This document shows, piece after piece, positions 18,913 through 27,084 of a DNA stretch of 64,000 nucleotides. The translations under genes and the position numbers were made by a program. Position 1 is the stretch's first letter. Each line of letters begins with the position of its first letter. Origin of the DNA: Candidatus Peribacteria bacterium (lineage in GTDB: Bacteria > Patescibacteriota > Gracilibacteria > UBA1369 > LOWO2-01-FULL-3); assembly GCA_943358175.1 (NCBI GenBank), contig CALRGV010000005.1, forward strand, positions 1-64,000, read 5' to 3'. The notes beneath the pieces are model-generated. The model worked only from the letters and a program-made list of their open reading frames with translations. It was not told the origin of the DNA and did no database searches.

Positions 18913-20079
18913 ATGGTAATAAAAGATAATTTTACCGACAAAGATCTCCACCGAACTTTCGTAAAACTCGGCAATAATCGTCGACTTTTAACCAACGAAC
19001 TTTTGGCCATTCTACCGGAAATTTTCGAAAGAAAAATCTGGTGCAAATACGCGCGAACCATCGAGGAGTATGCCGGAAAATTTGGCGGGCTGAGTGAACC
19101 GGTGGTCAAGAAGAGATTGAGACTGGAAAAATATTTGAAGGATAAGCCGAATTTGAGAGAGGCCATCGCTACCGAAGGTATACACAAAGTGGCTCTGGTA
19201 GCCAGTTTAGCGACGGTGGAAAACGAAGCCGCTTGGGCGGACAAAGTAAAAAACATGAGCAAACCGGCAATTCAGGAATTGAGTAAAGAGGTGAGGTGGA
19301 AGGCGGGAAAAGGTGAAATAAATTTTGGGGAAAGTGCTAATGAAAATTCAAATTGCAAAACAGCTTTATGTAGTGCCTCTCCGCAATCAATCAAAATCAA
19401 CCTCGAGGGCGAATTGTTCTTCATGTTTTTGAAATTAAAGAAAAAATACGCAAAAAATCTGCCTGCCGGCGGGCAAAGTCTATCCAATCAGGAGGTGATG
19501 CAGAAGATTTTTGAGGAGAATTTGGGCGGAAATTTACGAAGCGAATTTAAAAACGTGAAGAGAGTGGTGGCAAAAATAAATGAGCAGAATGAGAAAGTAG
19601 AAAATCATGAAATTAAAAAGAGTGACCGAAACAAAATGGTCCAGCCCCAATCTGCAAAAAGTGTCCCCGGGGATAGCGGAGTCGATGCTAAGGCTCCGTG
19701 TCGCGCGGGTCCTCTCGGACACTCGCTGCTGCTTGAGTGCGCGATCGAAGCATCGCTGCCGCACGGGCAACCGAAAAAATCTAAATCCCGCTACACCTCC
19801 GTCCATCTCCGCCGAAATTGTTTACAGAAAACGGCTGGTAAGTGCTCATATCCGGGCTGCAACCGACCGTCTCAAGTCTTCCATCATAAGGATCGTTTTG
19901 CAAACAGCCGATGCCACGAATCCCTAACGCCGCTCTGCAAAATACATCATGAATTTACCCACAACGGGCTCATTCAAAATGAAAAGTGCGAGGTAAAAGA
20001 TTGGCAACTGCAACTCCAAACCGGCGAGCCGGATATGATTGATCAGCTCTACCGGAAATACAGAAAAGTTGCCAGATGA
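18913..20079 (+). CDS. HNH endonuclease (paralogue 1)
   Basis: 388 aa. The N-terminal helical domain (residues 1-125, with IWCKYARTIEEYAGKFGG and MSKPAIQELSKEV) matches the same region of the paralogue at 44809-45999. A variable, low-conservation middle follows, then a C-terminal HNH nuclease domain: CSYPGC, FHHKDRF and LTPLCKIHHEF, with all metal and catalytic His/Asn positions in place. The middle contains an in-frame palindromic element (19656-19675, coding KSVPGD) and a second kind of palindrome (19461-19474, coding LPAGG). It resembles 13E12/DUF222-type HNH repeats, but assignment to that family is tentative. Confidence 0.88.
   Translation: MVIKDNFTDKDLHRTFVKLGNNRRLLTNELLAILPEIFERKIWCKYARTIEEYAGKFGGLSEPVVKKRLRLEKYLKDKPNLREAIATEGIHKVALVASLATVENEAAWADKVKNMSKPAIQELSKEVRWKAGKGEINFGESANENSNCKTALCSASPQSIKINLEGELFFMFLKLKKKYAKNLPAGGQSLSNQEVMQKIFEENLGGNLRSEFKNVKRVVAKINEQNEKVENHEIKKSDRNKMVQPQSAKSVPGDSGVDAKAPCRAGPLGHSLLLECAIEASLPHGQPKKSKSRYTSVHLRRNCLQKTAGKCSYPGCNRPSQVFHHKDRFANSRCHESLTPLCKIHHEFTHNGLIQNEKCEVKDWQLQLQTGEPDMIDQLYRKYRKVAR
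19461..19474. repeat. GC palindrome in HNH gene 1
   Basis: GCCTGCCGGCGGGC inside the coding sequence, translated as part of LPAGGQ. A related sequence, CCTACCGGCAGG, lies at the equivalent place of the second HNH gene (45491-45510), where it codes PTGRQA. Confidence 0.65.
19656..19675. repeat. HNH-associated palindrome, copy b (in coding sequence)
   Basis: AAAAAGTGTCCCCGGGGATA within HNH gene 1, read in frame as KSVPGD. The core GTGTCCCCGGGGATA is identical to copy d at 44451-44475. Confidence 0.8.
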
Positions 20080-20304
20080 AATTGGCACCACGACGCGCAT
20101 GCCAGCGTTCGGCATCTCTCATGCGATTTGGTTGCGTAGACCTATTTCTCAATGACTCCAAAAAAAATCACGAAAAATAATCTGTTAAATTGGGTTAGCG
20201 GTAGAAGTAGAAATAAAATGGCTTACGCTAGAGCAAAATAAGCCGTCAATTTTTAGCAAAAAACTATTGAAATCGTACTCGCTTTTGTTGTAATATCATT
20301 GCAT
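20080..20304. other. Intergenic region before the ddl fusion
   Basis: 225 bp with no gene. Near the end, TTGAAA is followed at 16-18 bp by a TGTAAT/TAATAT -10 (about 20271-20296), which is the likely promoter of the peptidoglycan-precursor operon. Otherwise I see only A-rich sequence. Confidence 0.5.
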
Positions 20305-22692
20305 ATGTCAGATGAAAATAAATTTAAAATCGCGGTTTTGTGTGGTGGTCCATCGCTTGAAAGAGGCATTTCCTTGAATTCCGCTCGCTCGGTTTGTGAT
20401 AATCTCTACTCGGACGACATCGATGTTGTGCCGGTTTATTTTGATCATTTTAAGCGACCATATGCCATTTCTCGCGACCAGCTCTATTCCAATACCCCTT
20501 CGGATTTTGATTTCAAACTAAATCAGACTTCCAAGCCTCTCAGCCAAGCCTCACTCATCAAATTGCTAAAATCCACCGATATAGTTTTTCCTGTTATTCA
20601 CGGAGCATTTGGTGAAGATGGAGAAATTCAAACTTTCTTGGAGAAGCATAAAATCCCTTACATTGGTTCGGACCGCCCGGCGTGTCGCAATTGTTTTGAT
20701 AAATATCGTTCCAATGAATTTATTAGAGAACAAGGATTCTACACTTTGCCGTCGACAGTTTTGAAAATTCACGAACCTAAAACTTTTAAAAAAAATATTC
20801 AGGATTTTTTCCTCGAACACAAAATTACTCGCGCTATAGTAAAGCCTGCGACAGGTGGCTCTAGCATCGGAGTATATTCTGTCACCACGGTAGAAGAAGC
20901 TATCGAAGCCACAAAATCAATTTTCAAGAAACGTATTGATACCAGAGTTGTCGTGGAGCCTTTCTGCACGGGCACCGAATTTACAGTCATCATTTTGCAA
21001 AATCGTTTCGGTCTTCCGGTAGCTCTTTTCCCCACAGAAATCGAAACCGATTATTCCAAAAATCAGATTTTTGATTTCCGCAAAAAATATCTCGCCACTA
21101 GGCAAGTGACTTATCATTGTCCTCCACGTTTTTCCTCGGAAATTGTTGAGAAAATTCAGATTCAGGCCGAGCAACTTTTCAAAACTCTTGGCATGAAAGA
21201 TTTTGCCCGTTTTGATGGCTGGCTAATGAAAGATGGCAACTTGTGGTTCTCTGATTTTAATCCGATTAGCGGCATGGAGCAGAATAGTTTTCTGTTTTTG
21301 CAGTCCGCTCAGGTTGGCTTTAGTCATAGTGACCTTCTGCATTTTATTGCAAGAAACGCCTGCCAACGTTATGGCATAAAGTTTCCGGAAATTCATAAAG
21401 TTCCACACACAGAAAAAAAACCTATCAATGTGATTTTTGGTGGTAGTACATCCGAGCGGCAAGTCTCTGTCATGAGTGGTACGAACGCTTGGCTTAAACT
21501 TCGTAAATCAAAAAAATATCAGCCGCATCCTTATTTACTCGACTTAGATGATAGGACGGTTTGGCGCTTACCTTACTCGAAAACTCTTAACCACACGGTG
21601 GAAGAAATTTCCGCTGCGTGTATCTCCGCCCAGGATGGAGAAAATACTCTCCGCCCTTTACGTCGTCGCGTTTTGGAAAAGCTGGGAGCTTTGCCGGGAC
21701 ACTTGAATGAAGAACTTTTCGTGCCGGAAAAAATGACGCTTAACGAGTTTATTAAAAAATCTCAGTATGTCTTTATTGGCTTGCATGGAGGAATAGGGGA
21801 GAATGGTGAATTACAATCTATGCTTGAAAAGTCACATATTCCATTTAATGGCTCCGGCGCTGCCGCTTCACGTCTTTGTATGGATAAATTTGCAACTGGA
21901 GAAATTCTAAAAAACTTGGAAAAAGATGGAATTCACATTCCAAAAAAAGAATTGGTCAGCACGGATAAACTTCTGAAATTTAAAAACTCCGAACTTGTGA
22001 AATTTTGGAAACACCTTAAGCATCAGCTGGGAAATAAAGCCATCATAGTGAAACCTCCGGAAGATGGATGTTCTACCGGTATTGTGAAACTCACCAAAGC
22101 TCAGGACCTCGTAATTTACATGGACCTTATTCACAAGGGTATTACCAGCGTCCCAAAATTTACTTTCGGCGCTCACCAGCATGACATGCTTGAAATGCCT
22201 ATCCATAAGCCAAAAAACTTGATGTTCGAACAATTTATCCACACCGATAAAGTTGCAGTCATCAAGAATAAATTAAAATGGCAAAGAATCTCCGGTTGGA
22301 TTGAGATCACTATGGGAGTTTATGGCAAAGGGGAGAAAATAAAAGCAATGAATCCCAGCCTTACTGTTGCCCGAGGCACTGTCCTTACTTTGGAAGAAAA
22401 ATTCCAAGGAGGAACCGGCGTAAATATCACGCCACCACCTCAGCCTTATGTGAAAATTAAAGCCATAGAAAATGCTCGTCGCCGCATGGAAATTGTCGCA
22501 AAAAAACTTGGCATTTCAGGCTACGCGCGTATCGACGCTTTCATGGATGTAAACACCGGCGAGCTCATGATTATAGAAGCCAATAGCACTCCGGCCCTCA
22601 CTCCTTCCACAGTGATTTTTCATCAAGCACTGGACGAAACTCCAAAAATGTATCCGGTAAATTTTCTGGAAAAAATTATTGAAAACAGCTAA
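20305..22692 (+). CDS. ddl: Tandem D-alanine--D-alanine ligase fusion
   Basis: 795 aa from ATG 20305; the frame is open two codons further to a TTG. It contains two complete Ddl units. Unit 1 (about 1-370) has CGGPSLERGISLNSA, IHGAFGEDGE, VKPATGGSSIGV, GTEFTV and FNPISGM. Unit 2 (about 373-795) has FGGSTSERQVSVMSG, LHGGIGENGE, VKPPEDGCSTGI and EANSTPALTPST. Each has the N-terminal fold plus ATP-grasp. Ddl makes the D-Ala-D-Ala dipeptide of peptidoglycan and is normally a single 300-360 aa unit acting as a dimer. The halves diverge: unit 2 carries an insertion before its last motif. Alanine racemase follows after 9 bp. Confidence 0.93.
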   Translation: MSDENKFKIAVLCGGPSLERGISLNSARSVCDNLYSDDIDVVPVYFDHFKRPYAISRDQLYSNTPSDFDFKLNQTSKPLSQASLIKLLKSTDIVFPVIHGAFGEDGEIQTFLEKHKIPYIGSDRPACRNCFDKYRSNEFIREQGFYTLPSTVLKIHEPKTFKKNIQDFFLEHKITRAIVKPATGGSSIGVYSVTTVEEAIEATKSIFKKRIDTRVVVEPFCTGTEFTVIILQNRFGLPVALFPTEIETDYSKNQIFDFRKKYLATRQVTYHCPPRFSSEIVEKIQIQAEQLFKTLGMKDFARFDGWLMKDGNLWFSDFNPISGMEQNSFLFLQSAQVGFSHSDLLHFIARNACQRYGIKFPEIHKVPHTEKKPINVIFGGSTSERQVSVMSGTNAWLKLRKSKKYQPHPYLLDLDDRTVWRLPYSKTLNHTVEEISAACISAQDGENTLRPLRRRVLEKLGALPGHLNEELFVPEKMTLNEFIKKSQYVFIGLHGGIGENGELQSMLEKSHIPFNGSGAAASRLCMDKFATGEILKNLEKDGIHIPKKELVSTDKLLKFKNSELVKFWKHLKHQLGNKAIIVKPPEDGCSTGIVKLTKAQDLVIYMDLIHKGITSVPKFTFGAHQHDMLEMPIHKPKNLMFEQFIHTDKVAVIKNKLKWQRISGWIEITMGVYGKGEKIKAMNPSLTVARGTVLTLEEKFQGGTGVNITPPPQPYVKIKAIENARRRMEIVAKKLGISGYARIDAFMDVNTGELMIIEANSTPALTPSTVIFHQALDETPKMYPVNFLEKIIENS

Positions 22693-22701
22693 ACCCTTTC
22701 G

Positions 22702-23808
22702 ATGGACCTAACTTGGATTGAAATTTCAAAAAGTGCTCTCACTAACAACATTCAACAGTTTAGAAAAATCGTTGGTCCGGAAGTGCTTTTGTGCGCTTGT
22801 ATCAAGGCAAATGCTTACGGCCACGGCCTCCTGGAATGTGCTCAGGTTTTTATTGCAGCCGGCGCAAATTGGCTGGCAGTAAATTCCCTATACGAAGCAA
22901 AAGCGCTAAGGGACGCAAAAATCGAGGCGCCGATTTATATTTTGGGTTATGTGGCACTTGAAGATTTAGCTGAAGCGGTCGAATTGAAATGCCGCATGGT
23001 GGCTTATAATAGAGAAATGATTGAAAAGCTCGGCACTATTAATAAACCCGTTAAAATTCACATAAAAATAGAGACCGGCAATAATCGCCAAGGCATTTTA
23101 CTAGAGGATTTAATTGAATTCACAAAATATATTAATAGCCATGAAAATATTGAAATAGAAGGCTTAACCACTCATTTTGCAAATATTGAGGACACGACTG
23201 AGCATTCTTACGCGGAATTACAATTGGCTCGATTTCACGAAGCGGTGAAAAAGCTGGAGAGCATCGGTGTCAATGTGCCAATCAAGCATTGCGCGAATTC
23301 AGCCGCGGCAATTTTATTTCCAAAAACTCATTTTCAGATGGTGCGAATAGGTATAGCCAGTTACGGATTGTGGCCATCAAAAGAGACTAGTGAAGGCATT
23401 CACTTGCAGCCGGCTCTCACCTGGAAAGCCAGAATCGCCCAAATTAAAACTATTCCAGCCGGCGAATTAGTAGGTTATGGTTGCACTTATAAGACCGTCC
23501 ATGAGACAAAGTTGGCGATTATTCCAATCGGTTATTACGACGGCTATGATCGCGGCGTGAAGGACGGCTATGTGCTTATACACGGGAAAGCAGCACCAAT
23601 TAGAGGTAGAATTTGTATGAATATGCTCATGGTGGAAGTGACAAACATCCCAGAAGCGCAATTGGAGAATGAAGTGGTTTTGATTGGGAAAAGCGGCCCG
23701 TATGGCTCTGAACAAATCACCGCCGAACAATTTGCGGATTGGGCCGGCACAATCAACTACGAAGTAACAACAAGAATAAACGAGCGTATCCCACGACTTT
23801 TGGTTTAA
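22702..23808 (+). CDS. alr: Alanine racemase
   Basis: A PLP-dependent enzyme that converts L-Ala to D-Ala for the ligase encoded just upstream. At 368 aa it is the standard length. The PLP lysine is in CIKANAYGHG (Lys35). The C-terminal domain carries the catalytic tyrosine region VGYGCTY, and MVRIGIASYGLWP and GRICMNMLMVEV are family signatures. With the ddl fusion it forms a compact D-Ala-D-Ala operon, evidence that this organism builds its own cross-linkable peptidoglycan. Confidence 0.96.
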   Translation: MDLTWIEISKSALTNNIQQFRKIVGPEVLLCACIKANAYGHGLLECAQVFIAAGANWLAVNSLYEAKALRDAKIEAPIYILGYVALEDLAEAVELKCRMVAYNREMIEKLGTINKPVKIHIKIETGNNRQGILLEDLIEFTKYINSHENIEIEGLTTHFANIEDTTEHSYAELQLARFHEAVKKLESIGVNVPIKHCANSAAAILFPKTHFQMVRIGIASYGLWPSKETSEGIHLQPALTWKARIAQIKTIPAGELVGYGCTYKTVHETKLAIIPIGYYDGYDRGVKDGYVLIHGKAAPIRGRICMNMLMVEVTNIPEAQLENEVVLIGKSGPYGSEQITAEQFADWAGTINYEVTTRINERIPRLLV

Positions 23809-23834
23809 CAGATCAGGCTTACCTTCGCGTTTCA

Positions 23835-23862
23835 TTGCAATTTCCCAAAAATATACTATAAT
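23835..23862 (+). promoter_or_regulatory. Promoter for the Bax-inhibitor-1 gene and following operon
   Basis: TTGCAA (23835-23840), a 16-bp spacer and TATAAT (23857-23862). The start point is near 23870, about 18 nt before ATG 23888. Confidence 0.65.
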
Positions 23863-23887
23863 CAAAAAGCCCTTAACAAAATCTCAT

Positions 23888-24568
23888 ATGTTCGAAAATA
23901 ACAGTCATCTTTATTCCGCTAAAACAGGCATTGAAACAACATTTTTTGGCAAAGTAATGGCGTTTTTTGCTTTGGCTATTTTGTGTTCCGCCGCCGGAGT
24001 TTATATCACCAGCACTTATTGGATGGAGTATTTCTATCAACAACCGGCACTTATTTATGTTGCCATGGTTGTTGAACTGGCAATTGTTTTGACATCTCGT
24101 TTATGGAGTACGAAAGTTCCTTTGAATCGCTTTCTGTTTGTCCTTTTTACTTTTATCAGTGGCATGACCGCCGCACCGCTGATTGGAATTTTGGCTAACA
24201 CACCTGAAGGAGTGGGTATTTTGACTAAAGCACTTCTGGCTACAGGTCTCATGTTTACAGCTACTGCCGCCTTCGGTTGGACGACAAAAATGAATCTCAC
24301 CGGCATGCGTGGATTTCTGATGATAGGCCTCATTGGCATGATCGTAACCGGCCTGATTGGTGTTTTCATTCCATGGAGTAATACTATGGAAATGGTCTAT
24401 TCCGGAGTTGGTGTGCTACTCTTTACCGGATTCATTGCCTACGATTTTCAAAAAATTAAAAGCTATCCCGAAGATCGTTATATTGATGCGGCTTTAGTAT
24501 TATACTTGGACATTTTTAATTTATTCATGTATATCTTGCGCCTGATTTTGTCTATGAACAGACGTTAA
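23888..24568 (+). CDS. Bax inhibitor-1 (YccA/YbhL) family membrane protein
   Basis: 226 aa with seven hydrophobic helices, the family's topology. The start (KTGIETTFFGKVMAFFALAI) and the C-terminal AYDFQKIKSYPED ... ALVLYLDIFNLFMYILRLI are strongly typical. Bacterial relatives are calcium-leak or FtsH-interacting membrane proteins; the role here is not known. It lies 21 bp upstream of the yceD gene and may share its transcript. Confidence 0.92.
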   Translation: MFENNSHLYSAKTGIETTFFGKVMAFFALAILCSAAGVYITSTYWMEYFYQQPALIYVAMVVELAIVLTSRLWSTKVPLNRFLFVLFTFISGMTAAPLIGILANTPEGVGILTKALLATGLMFTATAAFGWTTKMNLTGMRGFLMIGLIGMIVTGLIGVFIPWSNTMEMVYSGVGVLLFTGFIAYDFQKIKSYPEDRYIDAALVLYLDIFNLFMYILRLILSMNRR

Positions 24569-24589
24569 TCAAGAAGTAATCCAAACTAA

Positions 24590-25126
24590 ATGTCCAATTC
24601 AAACTTAATTTTCAAAGTCTCTTCTCTTATGGAGGCATCCACCGGAGCTCGCGAAGAGTATTCCTTTGAGGTTCCACTGGAATACGATGGGCTCAACCTG
24701 ATTTCCAATGCCATAGGAAAGCTCGAAATCATGAAAATAGAAGAAGGTTTTAATGTCAAAGTAAGTGATTTGAAGGTGAAAGTGGAAGTTCCTTGCGATA
24801 AATGTTTAAAAAAAATTGAGGAGGAAATATTGGTGGATTTTGCAGAAAGGCAATATCTGATGACCGAACCGGACCAAACATTAGAATCCAAAGTAGATTC
24901 TAATGACATCTATCTCGTGAACAAGAAAGAGCAAACGATCGACCTGGGTGAATTTTTGCGCCAAGAAATAATCTTGCATTTCCCTTCGATTCCAGTATGC
25001 TCTAAAAGTTGTAAAGGGCTATGTCCTATCTGTGGCCATGACAGAAACGTAAAAGATTGTCACTGTGAAACTGAAGAAAAAGTGGAATATAAGCCTCTAG
25101 CTGCTCTAAAAGATCTACTAAAATAA
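24590..25126 (+). CDS. DUF177/YceD family protein
   Basis: 178 aa. It is recognised by the CDKCLKKIEEEILVDF core, the acidic NDIYLVN-QTIDLGEFLRQEI segment and the Cys-rich end SCKGLCPICG. In most bacteria this gene directly precedes rpmF, as here, and in plants and bacteria it is linked to 23S rRNA accumulation. The C-terminal Cys set probably binds zinc. Confidence 0.92.
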   Translation: MSNSNLIFKVSSLMEASTGAREEYSFEVPLEYDGLNLISNAIGKLEIMKIEEGFNVKVSDLKVKVEVPCDKCLKKIEEEILVDFAERQYLMTEPDQTLESKVDSNDIYLVNKKEQTIDLGEFLRQEIILHFPSIPVCSKSCKGLCPICGHDRNVKDCHCETEEKVEYKPLAALKDLLK

Positions 25127-25156
25127 CATCCCAAAGGGGATATCTAACTAACAAGT

Positions 25157-25396
25157 ATGTCAAAACATCCTACACCCAAGAAGAAAACGTCGAAAGCCCG
25201 CACAAAACGTCGTTACGCCAGTTTTAAAACTAAAACACAGAGAAAGCTTGTGAATATGGCCACTTTAGTGACTTGTCCAAGTTGTGGTTCTAAATGTCGT
25301 GCTCATTCTGCCTGTCCTGACTGCGGTAAATATCGTGGTCGTCAGGTAATTGACAAAAAGAAGAAGATCGAAAAGATCACCAAAATTAAAGCTTAA
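25157..25396 (+). CDS. rpmF: 50S ribosomal protein L32
   Basis: 79 aa. The N-terminus HPTPKKKTSKARTKRRYA and the four-Cys zinc ribbon CPSCGSK ... CPDCGKYRGRQV identify L32; the Lys-rich tail is slightly longer than usual. It lies 30 bp after yceD and 2 bp before nusB, in an expected ribosome-related operon. Confidence 0.96.
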   Translation: MSKHPTPKKKTSKARTKRRYASFKTKTQRKLVNMATLVTCPSCGSKCRAHSACPDCGKYRGRQVIDKKKKIEKITKIKA

Positions 25397-25398
25397 GT

Positions 25399-25848
25399 AT
25401 GGCTAGTTATAGGCATCTTGCTCGTACATGCGTCATGCAGACAATTTTCGAGATGGAGTTTCGTACAGGACCTTTCAGTAGTGAAAGCGAGGCGCCGGAA
25501 GTCGCCCCTCAGGACATTTTGTCCGCTATTCTGAATGAGTTCGCGCCAAAGCTTACCGAAAAGGAATTTGCCAAGACCACCCTCGAAGGAGTCGTTGCTT
25601 TTCATGAAGAGATTCTAGAAATTATTGCCAAATTTGCACCGGAGTGGCCAATAGATAAAATTGCTCGCATTGATCGGGCAATTTTGGAAATTGGTGTCTA
25701 CGAAATAGCTTTTTCTGAGGATGTCCCACCGGTGGTAGCCATTAATGAAGCTGTTGAAATTGCCAAGCATTTCGGGGATAATAACAGTCAGAAATTCATT
25801 AATGGAGTTTTAAGCAGCGTGATGAAAAAGCACCATGAAAAATTATAA
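25399..25848 (+). CDS. nusB: Transcription antitermination factor NusB
   Basis: 149 aa, all-helical. Typical motifs are HLARTCVMQTIFEMEF at the start and IDKIARIDRAILEIGVYE with PPVVAINEAVEIAKHFG and KFINGVL at the end. It acts with NusE/S10 on boxA during rRNA transcription. It overlaps rnc by 14 bp, implying coupled translation. Confidence 0.95.
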   Translation: MASYRHLARTCVMQTIFEMEFRTGPFSSESEAPEVAPQDILSAILNEFAPKLTEKEFAKTTLEGVVAFHEEILEIIAKFAPEWPIDKIARIDRAILEIGVYEIAFSEDVPPVVAINEAVEIAKHFGDNNSQKFINGVLSSVMKKHHEKL

Positions 25849-26524
25849 AGAACTGGAAGACGCAATTGATATAAAGTTTGAAAATCTCGAACTCCTTGAT
25901 AATGCTTTTGTGCATAGATCTTATGTTAATGAACATCGTGGCGAAGGAATAAAGGATAATGAGCGTATGGAATTTCTTGGTGACGCGGTGCTGGAATTGG
26001 CTGCCACGAGACATCTTTTTGAACGATGTAGCGATAAGAATGAAGGGGAAATGACTGCTTTTCGCTCAGCTTTAGTCAAGGGTAAGCATCTCGCTGAAAT
26101 TTCCGAATCCTTAAATCTTGGTAAATATCTTTATCTTAGCAATGGCGAAGAAAGATCCGGAGGGCGCGAGAAAAAATATATTTTAGCTAATGTTTTGGAA
26201 GCTCTTATCGGCGCGATTTATCTCGAACAGGGCTATGATACGGCTGAGAAATTTATCAATAAATTTATTCTTACAAGGTTAGATGAAATCATTGCCGGAG
26301 GCGGACACATCGACGCAAAATCTCAATTCCAGGAGATTTGTCAGGAGAAGGAGGACTTTACCCCTTACTATGAAGTTTTGGAGGAACATGGGCCTGATCA
26401 CGATAAAAACTTCATTATGGGAGCCTACATTAACGGTCTACTTATCGCTAAAGGTAATGGTAGTAGTAAACAAAAGGCTGAAGAGGAAGCGGCAAAAAGT
26501 GCTTTAAAAATAAAGGAATGGTAA
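25835..26524 (+). CDS. rnc: Ribonuclease III
   Basis: 229 aa. The RNase III signature is ERMEFLGDAVLELA (catalytic acidic residues), with the second metal site in EALIGAIYLEQG. The C-terminal dsRNA-binding domain runs from about residue 155 (DAKSQFQEICQ) to GNGSSKQKAEEEAAKSAL. It processes rRNA precursors, consistent with its place after nusB. Overlaps with both neighbours indicate one operon. Confidence 0.96.
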   Translation: MKNYKELEDAIDIKFENLELLDNAFVHRSYVNEHRGEGIKDNERMEFLGDAVLELAATRHLFERCSDKNEGEMTAFRSALVKGKHLAEISESLNLGKYLYLSNGEERSGGREKKYILANVLEALIGAIYLEQGYDTAEKFINKFILTRLDEIIAGGGHIDAKSQFQEICQEKEDFTPYYEVLEEHGPDHDKNFIMGAYINGLLIAKGNGSSKQKAEEEAAKSALKIKEW

Positions 26525-26943
26525 TAAAATTTGATGAAAAATCTTGCGGCATTGTTCTTTTTCGCGAAAAGGACGGAATTAATTTATATTTAATTTTGAA
26601 TTATCCCAGTGGTCACTGGGATTTGGCAAAGGGTCATGTGGAAGCCGGAGAAACCGAACACCAGACTGCGGCTCGCGAACTTTTGGAAGAAACGGGAATT
26701 GCCGATATTCAATTCATTGATGGTTTTCGTGAAGAAATTTCTTATCAGTATCGAAGAAATAAAAAAATCTCCAATAAACAAGTGGTATTTTTTCTCGCAA
26801 AAACCAATTTGGAAGAAGTGAAATTGTCACATGAACATAAAGGCTTTAAATGGCTTCCATATGGGGCTGCATTTAACACCCTTACTTTTGATAATGCCCA
26901 AAATCTGGTAAAGAAAGCTCACCTTATTTTGGCGAAAAACTGA
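26518..26943 (+). CDS. Nudix hydrolase
   Basis: 141 aa with a complete Nudix box (GHVEAGETEHQTAARELLEE, then TGI). The N-terminus CGIVLFREKDGINLYLILNY and the late FKWLPYGAAFNTLTF resemble the diadenosine tetraphosphatase (Ap4A) group, so a nucleotide-housecleaning role is likely. It overlaps rnc by 7 bp and ends the operon. A repeat element follows immediately. Confidence 0.92.
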   Translation: MVIKFDEKSCGIVLFREKDGINLYLILNYPSGHWDLAKGHVEAGETEHQTAARELLEETGIADIQFIDGFREEISYQYRRNKKISNKQVVFFLAKTNLEEVKLSHEHKGFKWLPYGAAFNTLTFDNAQNLVKKAHLILAKN

Positions 26944-27045
26944 GCGCACGGCGCGAAGGCGTAGACGAAACGAGGATCTGGCTTTGCCAGTCCGAGTGAG
27001 CCGGAGCTTACAAAGAAAAGTCGCGCACGGAGCTTATCAAAAAAA
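26942..27045 (+). repeat. Intergenic hairpin repeat, copy 1
   Basis: A GC-rich element starting at the nudix stop codon. Its core at 26972-27011 contains the hairpin CTGGCTTTGCCAG followed by GCCGGAGCTTA. It is nearly identical to 35347-35390, and its tail resembles 38271-38297. A second GCGCACGGAGCTTAT phrase ends it just before an A-run. It may terminate the yceD-nudix operon. Confidence 0.75.
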
Positions 27046-27049
27046 ATTT

Positions 27050-27077
27050 TTGCAGACAGCCAGTGCTCTGCTATAAT
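27050..27077 (+). promoter_or_regulatory. pepA promoter (leaderless transcript)
   Basis: TTGCAG (27050-27055), 16 bp ending in TGC, then TATAAT (27072-27077). Only 7 nt separate the -10 from ATG 27085, so transcription should start at or next to the start codon. The upstream ATG at 27076 overlaps the -10 and cannot be the start. Confidence 0.75.
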
Positions 27078-27084
27078 GCAGATC

